Shown: positions 8,425-15,793, counted from the stretch's first letter. The stretch: 64,000 nt of DNA from Phormidium ambiguum IAM M-71 (GCF_001904725.1 NZ_MRCE01000001.1:143167-207166), one strand, 5' to 3'. The notes: generated from the letters alone by a model not told the origin. Numbers and translations: made by a program.

Positions 8425-8496
8425 GACTATCAAGGTAGGGATTGTTCAGCGAAAGTTTAATCCTACTCACAGTTACATTTTTAAAGGAAAGTACAA

Positions 8497-8715
8497 ATGA
8501 ATCACAACCAAAAATTTGAAATTACAGACTTGGTTAATGAAGCTGTTTCTAACGCAGCTGTACGACGGAACCAAGTTCTTGATTCAGAAGAAGGTTTGTC
8601 ATCTTTGTCTGATGAACAGGCGGGATCTGTTACAGGTGGTGCGATTTTCAACATAAAAGACATCATTATTTTTGGGGGGTTTCCTTTCGGTCTAAATCGT
8701 CAGATCAATCCTTAA
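8497..8715 (+). CDS. Double-glycine precursor, family B copy 1 (core without Ser, Thr or Cys)
   Basis: A 72-residue precursor with Shine-Dalgarno AAAGGAAAG before the ATG. The leader contains FEITDLVNEA and VLDSEEGLSSLSDEQ and ends at Gly47-Gly48, the likely C39 cut site. The 24-residue core begins AIFNIKDIIIFGGF and ends LNRQINP. It has no Ser, Thr or Cys, so neither dehydration nor lanthionine formation is possible. The leader is clearly related to the second family B gene 0.8 kb downstream and differs from family A. It lies 27 bp before a Cys-rich protein gene, so the two are probably cotranscribed. Whether the core is modified, and how, is not visible. Confidence 0.83.
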   Translation: MNHNQKFEITDLVNEAVSNAAVRRNQVLDSEEGLSSLSDEQAGSVTGGAIFNIKDIIIFGGFPFGLNRQINP

Positions 8716-8742
8716 AGATAATATTCAGTGGAGACCCAGTTA

Positions 8743-9168
8743 ATGAATAAAACTACGCCACTTTGCCCCAGCGCTAGACCAGAATGGGCTGACAGTGAAG
8801 TATTTGGGGTAGTCAATGGGACGGTGGAAGAACCCCGTGTTACTTATCTCAATGAAAGGCAGCCTATCACTGACGAACTCATAGCTCTGTGCGATCCAGT
8901 AACACCAACTGAAGTTTTTCGGATTGCAGCCCCCTGTGTAAATAAAGGTTGTCAGCATTTTGATGGCACAAATTGTCGTCTCGTAGAGCGAGTGGTACAA
9001 CAACTGCCTACGGTAGCAGAAGAACTGCCGCCCTGTCCCATACGCCGAAACTGTCGCTGGTGGCAACAAGAAGGCAAAGCTGCCTGTATGCGCTGTCCCC
9101 AAGTTGTAACGGATAATTACAATCCGTCTGAAAAAATACGTCAAGTGGCAACACCTACTGTTGATTAA
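8743..9168 (+). CDS. Cys-rich conserved protein within the precursor cluster
   Basis: A 141-residue protein of unknown function. The ATG giving MNKTTPLCPSARPEW is chosen over an upstream GTG because GGAG sits nine bases before it. It contains nine Cys: C8, C50, then C65-x4-C70-x7-C78, C98-x5-C104 and C115-x2-C118, with conserved-looking surroundings (APCVNKGCQHFDGTNC, NCRWWQQEGKAACMRCP). The arrangement suggests metal or Fe-S binding, but no named domain was recognised. I recall similar cyanobacterial proteins sometimes carrying vague nitrogen-fixation labels, with no mechanism behind them. Its place directly after a precursor gene, in the same likely transcript, makes a role in peptide maturation or binding possible but unproven. 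Confidence 0.7.
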   Translation: MNKTTPLCPSARPEWADSEVFGVVNGTVEEPRVTYLNERQPITDELIALCDPVTPTEVFRIAAPCVNKGCQHFDGTNCRLVERVVQQLPTVAEELPPCPIRRNCRWWQQEGKAACMRCPQVVTDNYNPSEKIRQVATPTVD

Positions 9169-9229
9169 ATCAATGATTTGCTACTCTGATGTACTATCCT
9201 CTTTCTCCATAAATTTTAATCAAAATAAC

Positions 9230-9261
9230 AAAATCGGTAGGAATTAATCCCTACCGATTTT
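9230..9261 (+). terminator. Strong hairpin after the Cys-rich gene
   Basis: A perfect 12-bp inverted repeat, AAAATCGGTAGG / CCTACCGATTTT, with an 8-nt loop, followed by CCCTATCTTTTTG. It is a good intrinsic-terminator candidate about 60 bp after the stop codon. It separates the first family B unit from the second. Confidence 0.75.
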
Positions 9262-9340
9262 CCCTATCTTTTTGTTTGATATGAATACTTTAAACACTCT
9301 CTTCAGGAAACGAATTAACTCCTAGTAATTTTGGAGAAAT

Positions 9341-9402
9341 AATTGATTTAATTATTGCCAAAAAATCGTTCAAAGACACTTGAATTACTCAATTAGATTA
9401 GG
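9341..9402 (+). repeat. Upstream repeat copy 2 (before family B precursor 2)
   Basis: The partner of the segment at 8363-8424, with the same landmarks (AATTGATTTAATTAT, ACACTTGAAT, ATTAGAT) and the same distance to the ATG. The shared spacing supports a common promoter or untranslated leader. Nothing else is seen between the terminator and the next precursor. Confidence 0.75.
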
Positions 9403-9470
9403 GAAGATTTAGATAGGAAATGAGCGATCGACAAATCCGACCAATAATCACAATTTAAGAGGAAAGTACA

Positions 9471-9671
9471 ATGAACCACGATCGAAGAAAGTACCACAGT
9501 CAAATTGAAATTACTGACTTGGTTGGACAAGGAAACTCAATTCTTGATTCTGAAGAAATTTTGTCATCATTGTCCGATCGGCAAGCGAAAAAGGTAAGTG
9601 GCGGGAATATAGTTCTTTTGTTGCAAATCATTGCCGGGGGGTATGCTCCGGCTCGGATAGATATTTATTAG
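9471..9671 (+). CDS. Double-glycine precursor, family B copy 2 (core without Ser, Thr or Cys)
   Basis: A 66-residue precursor with Shine-Dalgarno AAGAGGAAAG. The leader repeats the family B elements (IEITDLVG, ILDSEEILSSLSD) and ends VSGG at residues 44-45. The 21-residue core reads NIVLLLQIIAGGYAPAR then IDIY. Like the first copy it starts with an NI segment, has a hydrophobic run, then Gly-Gly followed by an aromatic residue and a Pro, and contains no Ser, Thr or Cys. An intrinsic terminator follows 40 bp later, so this gene can be transcribed much more than the enzyme genes downstream, as is usual for precursors. Confidence 0.83.
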   Translation: MNHDRRKYHSQIEITDLVGQGNSILDSEEILSSLSDRQAKKVSGGNIVLLLQIIAGGYAPARIDIY

Positions 9672-9710
9672 GTTGTTGCATGAGGTCTTAAAGACCCTAT
9701 TTTCAGAAGC

Positions 9711-9736
9711 GGTAGATATTATTTCTACCTTTTTTT
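9711..9736 (+). terminator. Intrinsic terminator between precursor and modification genes
   Basis: The stem GGTAGA / TCTACC with a 7-nt loop is followed directly by seven T residues. Placed between the second family B precursor and the APH gene, it would act as a partial attenuator, allowing high precursor and low enzyme expression. Confidence 0.75.
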
Positions 9737-9763
9737 AACTAACTATCGATACCTTCATGACTT

Positions 9764-10924
9764 ATGACATTTCTGTTAAATTCTCATAACGTTTTTGATT
9801 ATTTAGTCGAGCAAGGTTTCTGTACTCATTCAGAGTCAGCTACCAGCAAGGTTGAACCAATAGCTGCGAAAAACTTTAATTTGCTGCTAAGTTTATCAGA
9901 CGATCGCAAACTGCTGATTAAGCAAGAAAGACACAATCAAGAAGGTAAAACAGCAGGCGAATTTTTGAGTGAATGGAGAATTCAAGAGTTTTTACAACAA
10001 TTTTCCGAACTCAGTCACATTCAATCTTGGATGCCAACGGTACTCCATTTTGATGCTGAAAATTCGATGATTATTTTCCGTTATCTGGATCGGTATCGGG
10101 ATTTAGTGGATTTTTACCACAAGGAGAAGGTTTTTCCCACTCAAGTTGCAGATGCGATCGCAATTCTCATCGCTACCATCCATCGGGATACATTCAACCG
10201 CCAAAACTATCAAAATTTCTTCTCGCCAAAACCTGAATACTCCACCCCCGATCAAGTGCCTAACTTGATTAGGAGTTTAGAACGGATTGGGCCAGAAATT
10301 TTTGGTCAAGTCCCCGCAGATGGGCTAAAATTCTTTACACTTTATCAGCGATACGACAGCTTAGGTCAAGCAATCAGAGAACTTGAATCTGCTTTCAAAC
10401 CCTGTTGCTTAACACACAATGACCTCAAGTTAAATAATATCCTCCTGCACCAAGACTGGGAACAAACAGACGACAGCATTGTAAGGCTAATTGATTGGGA
10501 ACGTTCCACCTGGGGAGATCCAGCGTTTGATTTGGGAACACTCATTGCTAGCTACTTGCAAATCTGGCTAGGTAGCTTAGTGATGAGTCAGTCTCTGATG
10601 ATCGAAGAATCTCTCCGCCTAGCTGCTACGCCTCTCGAACAACTTCAGCCTTCCATTGCTGCTTTAACTAGCACTTATTTCGATATCTTCCCGGAGATCT
10701 TAGAACATCGCCCTGATTTCTTACGGCGAGTGCTGCAATTTGCTGGTTTTGCTTTGATTCAACAGATTCAAGCAATGATTCAGTATGAAAAATCCTTTGG
10801 CAATACAGGAATTGCCATGCTTCAAGTAGCCAAAACTTTGTTATGTCGTCCAGAACAATCTATGCCGACAATTTTTGGTGCTACTGCTGTCCAATTGACT
10901 GAGCTTAATACTGTTGTTGTTTAA
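9764..10924 (+). CDS. APH-type phosphotransferase, TvaC/LxmK-like RiPP kinase
   Basis: A 386-residue aminoglycoside-phosphotransferase-fold kinase. The catalytic loop is intact as His218-Asn-Asp220 ... Asn225 (THNDLKLNNIL), and the metal-binding Asp244 is in LIDWERSTWGDPAFDLG. Alone it could be any small-molecule kinase. Together with the HopA1-family protein starting 12 bp downstream it matches the known pair in thioamitide (TvaC/TvaD) and class V lanthipeptide (LxmK/LxmY) pathways. In those, the kinase phosphorylates Ser/Thr of the precursor and the HopA1 partner eliminates the phosphate to give dehydroamino acids. The Gly-Gly precursors upstream supply peptide substrates. The assignment to dehydration rests on context, not on sequence alone. 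Confidence 0.8.
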   Translation: MTFLLNSHNVFDYLVEQGFCTHSESATSKVEPIAAKNFNLLLSLSDDRKLLIKQERHNQEGKTAGEFLSEWRIQEFLQQFSELSHIQSWMPTVLHFDAENSMIIFRYLDRYRDLVDFYHKEKVFPTQVADAIAILIATIHRDTFNRQNYQNFFSPKPEYSTPDQVPNLIRSLERIGPEIFGQVPADGLKFFTLYQRYDSLGQAIRELESAFKPCCLTHNDLKLNNILLHQDWEQTDDSIVRLIDWERSTWGDPAFDLGTLIASYLQIWLGSLVMSQSLMIEESLRLAATPLEQLQPSIAALTSTYFDIFPEILEHRPDFLRRVLQFAGFALIQQIQAMIQYEKSFGNTGIAMLQVAKTLLCRPEQSMPTIFGATAVQLTELNTVVV

Positions 10925-10936
10925 GATATTTGTGAT

Positions 10937-12046
10937 ATGCAATTACTTGATTCTCTGGAAATTCAACTAACATCTGAGACTAATGAGCGATTACTAAATG
11001 TTCTGGAGGACATTGTTAATCAGGTTGAGATTCAGCCTAATTTCTCGATTCGTCATCCAAACTACAAAGCTTGGGAATTGCCTGCTGAGGTAGTTGCCCG
11101 TTTTCAGAAAATGCCAGAACAGATACAGCAAAAGTATCTCAGTCTGCAACTGCAAGGTTTTCTGTACGGTATTTATTACAACGGTTCGATGCGAACTGAC
11201 TTGGCACTAGATCAAGAGGAAAATAACTTGCCCTTGAATTTAGAGAATAATACTCTTTTGGGGGTAGATGTTGAATTTTACGAACGATTGCATCAAAGTA
11301 ATCAGGGTGAGGGATATTTTAGCCCTGGTTGGTATGTGGTGCGGCAAGAGAGTGATGGTAGTCTTGCTGTAACTAAGGACGGTTTGACTTTACATATTCA
11401 ACGATCGCAACATCTCCAATCTTCTGAAGAACATCCGGCTATAGGTAACTTGGTAGCTATCAAAATGCCCCGAAATTGTGTGCAAAACGGGTTTTACATG
11501 GCAGTGGGCAATGCTGGATCGCAGAGTCATAGTCATCCGTCTCCAGAGATTGTGCGTGTTTACTTTAGCTTATCCCCGGAAGGTGCGATCGTACTCATGA
11601 AAAATCTAACCCAGCAGCTAAACAATATCCCAATTCCCTTTACTTTTAAGGCACTTTATAACCCCACTGACTATGGGCGCTATGACTCAGGAGTTCTCTA
11701 TTTCGAGAAGAGTAACTATCAAGTTGTTCGCCAAGTTCTTGAGAGAATTTATGCCCAAACAAAAGAACACTTTTACACAGATATTCCATTATTTACTAAA
11801 TTACTTGCACCAGGGTTAGGTCTAGCAGAGGAACCAAATCAAAAATTTGCTGCCCAAGAAAGTTTTGGCATGAATCGCTGCCAAATTATTGCCAATGCTT
11901 TATTGCAAGCTTGGCACAAAGGAGATAATTCACCAGATAGTCGGATGAATGCTATCTTTCAGCAATTCTCTATCTTAGGTATTGATTGGCAACGTTCTTA
12001 CCTCAACGCCAACTCAGAAGACATTTACACACCATTGAACTTATGA
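10937..12046 (+). CDS. HopA1-family protein, TvaD/LxmY-like putative phosphopeptide lyase
   Basis: A 369-residue member of the HopA1 (type III effector-like) family. It shows recognisable stretches such as FLYGIYYNGSM, FSPGWYVVRQESDG, VRVYFSLSPEGA, IPFTFKALYNP and YDSGVLYFEKSNY, and a C-terminal SFGMNRCQIIANAL. In RiPP pathways this family is paired with an APH kinase and performs the elimination half of Ser/Thr dehydration. The gene lies between the kinase and the aldo/keto-reductase-fold gene, overlapping the latter by ATGA, which argues for one translationally coupled complex. Which residues catalyse elimination cannot be named with certainty from sequence alone. Confidence 0.82.
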   Translation: MQLLDSLEIQLTSETNERLLNVLEDIVNQVEIQPNFSIRHPNYKAWELPAEVVARFQKMPEQIQQKYLSLQLQGFLYGIYYNGSMRTDLALDQEENNLPLNLENNTLLGVDVEFYERLHQSNQGEGYFSPGWYVVRQESDGSLAVTKDGLTLHIQRSQHLQSSEEHPAIGNLVAIKMPRNCVQNGFYMAVGNAGSQSHSHPSPEIVRVYFSLSPEGAIVLMKNLTQQLNNIPIPFTFKALYNPTDYGRYDSGVLYFEKSNYQVVRQVLERIYAQTKEHFYTDIPLFTKLLAPGLGLAEEPNQKFAAQESFGMNRCQIIANALLQAWHKGDNSPDSRMNAIFQQFSILGIDWQRSYLNANSEDIYTPLNL

Positions 12047-13080
12047 AACTAACTGATCTTGCACCTTTACCAGTAGTCTCATCAAGCGAAATCAGCCAGT
12101 TTGCCAACAAATTCCCGGAGTCAAATTTGCCTTTTTACCGCAAATTAGGGCGGACTGATTTAACTGTCAGTTGTCTTGGATTAGGGGGCGGTGGTGGTAT
12201 CTCTAGCGAAGATACTCTCTACGCTTTCGACCAGGGGATTAATTACTTTTTCTACTCTAGTGATTTGCACCACTATATTTATAGTTCCATGTCTGATGCC
12301 CTGCGTAAATTATGTGGGCGAACATCATCGGTGCGCGAGAAAGTGGTGCTGGCAACGGTGACTTATATCAAAAGCCCTGAGATGACACTCGCTGCTTTAT
12401 TGGATCAGTTTATGGAACTGAAAATTGACTATATTGATGTATTTTTCTGGGGCTGGATTGGTGTTAATGATGGATTGGTTTTAGAAAATTGCTTGCAGCT
12501 TTCCCCTGATTTAAGAGGCGCTAATTCGGTTTATCAGCGCACTATTGAAAGAATGGTCGATATTTCAGAGCGACTGAAAAAAATGGGAGTTGTTCGATAT
12601 ATTGGTGCTTCTTTCCACGATGTTAATTTAGCCAGAAAGTGGTCTAACAGCCCTCTTTTAGATGTTGTGATGGTTCGGCATAATGTTGCTCATCGGTCTG
12701 CCCAAAGTCAACTTTTGAATCACTTAGATATCCAAGATCCGCAACGACCAGGCATCGTTACTTTTAAGTCTACTGGTTCTCATTCAGGAGTACTTTGGGA
12801 GGCTCCTCCCGATTTGCCGGAGGGGTGTTGGCGACCATTGGTGCCCGATTTGTACCGCTACTCTTTAAGCCAAAATTGTGTGGATGTCTGCTTAATGGGT
12901 TTACAAGAAAGGTGGCAAATTGATGCTGCGATCGCAGCTATCCAAAAGGGAAAATTAACTGCTACAGAAATTGATTATCTCAATCTCTATGGCGATTTAC
13001 ATCTTCGGAAACTACAAGTTGAAGATATTCCCAAAGAAAAACTACTTTTAATTACTCCAGAAATATGTCAGAAAATTTGA
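12043..13080 (+). CDS. Aldo/keto-reductase-fold protein lacking the canonical tetrad
   Basis: A 345-residue AKR-family protein, translationally coupled to the HopA1 gene (ATGA overlap), which sets the start at MKLTDLAPLPV. Family landmarks are RKLGRTDLTVSCLGLGG, DYIDVFF, VVRYIGAS and the C-terminal VCLMGLQERWQIDAAIAAI. A gapless comparison with typical AKRs shows the usual catalytic Asp replaced by Phe70 (INYFFYSS), the Lys by Val106 (LATVTY) and the His by Gly137 (DVFFWGW). The Tyr is not at its usual place either, though Tyr78 could substitute. It may reduce dehydroamino acids by altered chemistry, act as a cyclase or scaffold, or be catalytically dead. Cofactor binding cannot be judged by eye. 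Confidence 0.75.
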   Translation: MKLTDLAPLPVVSSSEISQFANKFPESNLPFYRKLGRTDLTVSCLGLGGGGGISSEDTLYAFDQGINYFFYSSDLHHYIYSSMSDALRKLCGRTSSVREKVVLATVTYIKSPEMTLAALLDQFMELKIDYIDVFFWGWIGVNDGLVLENCLQLSPDLRGANSVYQRTIERMVDISERLKKMGVVRYIGASFHDVNLARKWSNSPLLDVVMVRHNVAHRSAQSQLLNHLDIQDPQRPGIVTFKSTGSHSGVLWEAPPDLPEGCWRPLVPDLYRYSLSQNCVDVCLMGLQERWQIDAAIAAIQKGKLTATEIDYLNLYGDLHLRKLQVEDIPKEKLLLITPEICQKI

Positions 13081-13859
13081 CGTTTAAATTAGCATCACCT
13101 AAATTAGCATCACCAGAAATTTCAGCAGCAACCGATGCGGAAATTCTTGCTTATCTGCGACGTTCTCGCCAAATTGCTAAAGTAGCCGCGACTACTGAAC
13201 AGGAAGCACTGATTATGAGTGCTTGCGAGCAACTAGGAATTGTGATTTCTGAGGAAGAGTTACAAGCAGCTGGCGATAATTTCCGTCAACAGTATAAACT
13301 GTTTAGTGCCTCTGAAACTTTGGCATGGTTGGCACATCAGCGGATTACTGTAGAGGATTGGTCTTCTGGGATTCGTGTATCACTGCTAAGTAAGAAGTTG
13401 AAAGAGTCTCTTTTTGGAGAAGCGATCGACAATCATTACACGAATAATCGTGATGATTATAAGCGTGTAGCTTTGTCCCAAATTCTAGTACATGACTTAC
13501 AGGAAGCTGTAAAAATTATTCAGCTACTTCGAGAGGACAATGCTTCCTTCTGTGCTCTAGCCCTTGAATACTCAAAGGCTAAGGATTCTAAGGAACATGG
13601 AGGTTTTATCGGAATTCGATTTTTTCAAGAATTGATGCCAGAAATTGCCCAAGTTCTTACTGATTCCCAAGAAAAGAAAATTATTGGGCCTGTTAAAACT
13701 AAATTAGGCTACCATATCCTGAGAATTGAGAAGTGGTTTCCTGCTCAATTGAGTGAAATTAGAGACCAACTGTTAGAGTCACTCTTCCGGGGTTGGCTAA
13801 ACTCAGGAAGCCACTCTGAGTTTCATAATAAAGTTAATAAAAACTCGTTCATTGCTTAA
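13065..13859 (+). CDS. Second parvulin-like (SurA/PpiC-type) protein
   Basis: A 264-residue protein overlapping the AKR-fold gene by 16 bp. The N-terminal half is helical and SurA_N-like (QEALIMSACEQLGIVISEEEL; SASETLAWLAHQRITVEDW). The C-terminal half is a parvulin domain (VALSQILVHDLQEAV, SKAKDSKEHGGFIG, GPVKTKLGYHILRIEKW) that is better conserved than in the copy beside the exporter. There is no signal peptide. Residues 9-16 repeat the short motif LASPK. The two copies bracket the locus at its two ends, suggesting separate roles, for instance one with the maturation enzymes and one with export. Prolyl isomerisation of the precursor or a holdase role are both possible. Confidence 0.8.
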   Translation: MSENLTFKLASPKLASPEISAATDAEILAYLRRSRQIAKVAATTEQEALIMSACEQLGIVISEEELQAAGDNFRQQYKLFSASETLAWLAHQRITVEDWSSGIRVSLLSKKLKESLFGEAIDNHYTNNRDDYKRVALSQILVHDLQEAVKIIQLLREDNASFCALALEYSKAKDSKEHGGFIGIRFFQELMPEIAQVLTDSQEKKIIGPVKTKLGYHILRIEKWFPAQLSEIRDQLLESLFRGWLNSGSHSEFHNKVNKNSFIA

Positions 13860-13880
13860 GTCCTGAGTTAATTATGTTTT

Positions 13881-13974
13881 TAGGATCTTACGCATTAATG
13901 CTAAATATGGTGAGATGGTACGTTACGTTAGCACGCGAGAACGCCCTACTTATAGAGGCTTTGCGTAAGTCCTA
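13881..13974. repeat. MITE-like element with TAGGA-CTTACGCA terminal repeats
   Basis: A ~94-bp segment bounded by TAGGATCTTACGCA and TGCGTAAGTCCTA, inverted copies that differ by one extra base. No open frame is present inside. Such CTTACGCA/TGCGTAAG ends are common in short non-autonomous elements of cyanobacteria. It marks the right border of the RiPP locus. Confidence 0.6.
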
Positions 13975-14045
13975 GTTTTGCCTTGGTAAAATTGCCGAAT
14001 CAACTAACAGCACGAAATAAATTCACTTCTGATGAAATCTATTTT

Positions 14046-14918
14046 TTAACGATTTTTCATCCAACTAAGACATTTTTCCATCAGCTTTTGCATGGTTTCT
14101 TTGTCAGCATGATAGCGTCTACCATGTCCGGGTAATACCCATTCAAACTGATAAGTTGCTAATTCTTGCATGGATTTAATTTGTTCTGACCAAGAGTACC
14201 AACAATGCTCTCGAAAAGCATAAAGTTGATGTAATCTTTCCGACCAAGCTAAGTGATCGCCTGTAAACAAAAAGGTATTTTTGTAAAGTAAAACTGTGTG
14301 ACCTTTGGTATGTCCGGGAACGGGAATAATTAACAAATCAGGTGCAAATTCAATTGGATCTGTTCCAGTAATTTGAATTTCTAAATCACGAGTTTCGTTG
14401 TTAATTTCGTCTTTGTGTAAAATGCGATCGCACCCAAAATGTTCTTGAAACTTTTGGTGATCGGCAACATCATCGCTGTGAGTTAAATACAGGTAACGAA
14501 TTCCACCCATTGCTTCTAAACGTTTCACAAGAGGCGATGCAAAGCGAGGGGAATCAATCATAATATTCCCTTCAGGGCGAGTAATGAAATAACTTGCAGC
14601 CGCAAAGGATTTTTCCGAATGGTAGCCGCAATGATATACATTTTCTGCGATTACAATCGGGAAAGTTTGTTGAATTTCTGTGATATCTTTTGGTTTTTCA
14701 ACTGTGCCAATAGAAGCAGTCGGACAGGATAATAAAGCCTGCATTGCTTTCGCTCTTTCGTTGAAGTTAGCAGGTTGATGATAAACTGCTGATTGTTCTC
14801 CAGCTTGATGAAAAACTTCCGGTGCCATCCACCGACAAGTATCACAGTCAATGCAAGTGCGATCGACATAAAAATCGCCGTTCACATTCTCGGAACGACG
14901 TTGGTGGAGATGTGCCAT
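14046..14918 (-). CDS. Ferredoxin-like domain fused to a metallo-beta-lactamase-fold hydrolase
   Basis: A 290-residue protein. The N-terminus (about 17-75) is a single-cluster ferredoxin-like domain with CIDCDTCRWMAPEVF and a distal CPTASIG. The rest is a metallo-beta-lactamase fold. The metal ligands are partly altered: the usual HxHxDH motif reads THSDDVADH, followed by PGHTKGH, TGDH and PGHGRRYH. This fusion is found in cyanobacterial and plant proteins of unclear function; it is probably a redox-linked hydrolase. The stop lies 127 bp from the MITE-like element. The glycosyltransferase gene directly upstream on the same strand ends 12 bp before its ATG, so the two are likely cotranscribed, although no functional link is evident. 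Confidence 0.85.
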   Translation of the reverse strand: MAHLHQRRSENVNGDFYVDRTCIDCDTCRWMAPEVFHQAGEQSAVYHQPANFNERAKAMQALLSCPTASIGTVEKPKDITEIQQTFPIVIAENVYHCGYHSEKSFAAASYFITRPEGNIMIDSPRFASPLVKRLEAMGGIRYLYLTHSDDVADHQKFQEHFGCDRILHKDEINNETRDLEIQITGTDPIEFAPDLLIIPVPGHTKGHTVLLYKNTFLFTGDHLAWSERLHQLYAFREHCWYSWSEQIKSMQELATYQFEWVLPGHGRRYHADKETMQKLMEKCLSWMKNR

Positions 14919-14930
14919 TTTGCTAAGTCT

Positions 14931-15683
14931 TTATTTAGGGAAAAAATTGCTTAATAAAGCCTTCCAAGCAAACAGGGGTAAAGCTAACATTCGCCGCCAG
15001 CGCCAAGGTTCTTGGTAAAGCCGATATAGCCATTCTAAATGATTTTCTCGGAACCAAGCGGGGGCGCGAGATTTCGTACCAGCCCAAATATCTAAGCTAC
15101 CACCAACACCGATCCAGATCGCTTTAGGACAAAGGTGGCGGTGTTGGGCGATCCATAATTCTTGACGTGGCACTCCTAACCCGACAAAAATTAAACTCGG
15201 TTGTTGTTCTTTTAAGGTTTGGTGCAACTGCTGTTCTTCTTCGGGTGAGAGATAGCCGTTTTGAGTACCTGCGATCGTCAATTTTGGATATTGTTGCTGC
15301 CACATTTCGGCTGCTTTAGCAGCTACCCCAGGCGCACCACCAAAGAAAAATACAGGCATCGGTTTACTTAATTGTCCCGCATACAACAGAAGAGTTTCTG
15401 CTAACTCAATTCCCGGACAACGCCTGACTTTTTTACCTTTCAACCACAGATAAAGAACGACTCCAGAACCATCAGGAATAACTAAATCCGCTTGCTTAAT
15501 AATTTGCGCTAAATTTGCATTTTTTTCCGCTTGCATGGTCATTTCTGCATTTAGCGTAATTACATGACCACCTAGTTGCTGATGCAATTGCGCGATTAGC
15601 CAACCTGGGTAATCATCTAATAAATGCACAGGTAATCCTAGTACAGAAAAGCTAAGCGTTTTAGTAATGACTTGTTCTTGCAC
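14931..15683 (-). CDS. WecG/TagA/CpsF-family glycosyltransferase
   Basis: A 250-residue GT26-family enzyme, which transfers N-acetylmannosaminyl or similar residues to lipid-linked sugars in polysaccharide or teichoic-acid-like pathways. Motifs: VITLNAEMTM near the N-terminus, DLVIPDGSGVVLYLW, RRCPGIEL, FFFGGAPGVA, LIFVGLGVPRQELWIAQH and GVGGSLDIWAGTKSRAPAWFR, which together are diagnostic for the family. The start is a GTG with a good Shine-Dalgarno (AGGAG, six bases upstream). Donor and acceptor specificity cannot be assigned; a role in exopolysaccharide or cell-surface glycan synthesis is likely. Confidence 0.9.
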   Translation of the reverse strand: MQEQVITKTLSFSVLGLPVHLLDDYPGWLIAQLHQQLGGHVITLNAEMTMQAEKNANLAQIIKQADLVIPDGSGVVLYLWLKGKKVRRCPGIELAETLLLYAGQLSKPMPVFFFGGAPGVAAKAAEMWQQQYPKLTIAGTQNGYLSPEEEQQLHQTLKEQQPSLIFVGLGVPRQELWIAQHRHLCPKAIWIGVGGSLDIWAGTKSRAPAWFRENHLEWLYRLYQEPWRWRRMLALPLFAWKALLSNFFPK

Positions 15684-15793
15684 AACCTCTCCTCACGTTA
15701 TGTATGCAACATAGTTTACCTTGACGCTGCATTGCTGTTTAGTTTATCAAAAAAATTCACTCTATTTTACCGCTTTTTTGATTTTAGCTATAT

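Noticed and set aside
8740..9144. 134-codon minus-strand frame opposite the Cys-rich protein
   Set aside because: It is a mirror of the plus-strand gene, which has a convincing start, Cys spacing and precursor context.
14046..15683. Inclusion of the ferredoxin/MBL and WecG-like genes in the RiPP locus
   Set aside because: They are on the opposite strand, separated by a MITE-like element, and have no known link to RiPP maturation.
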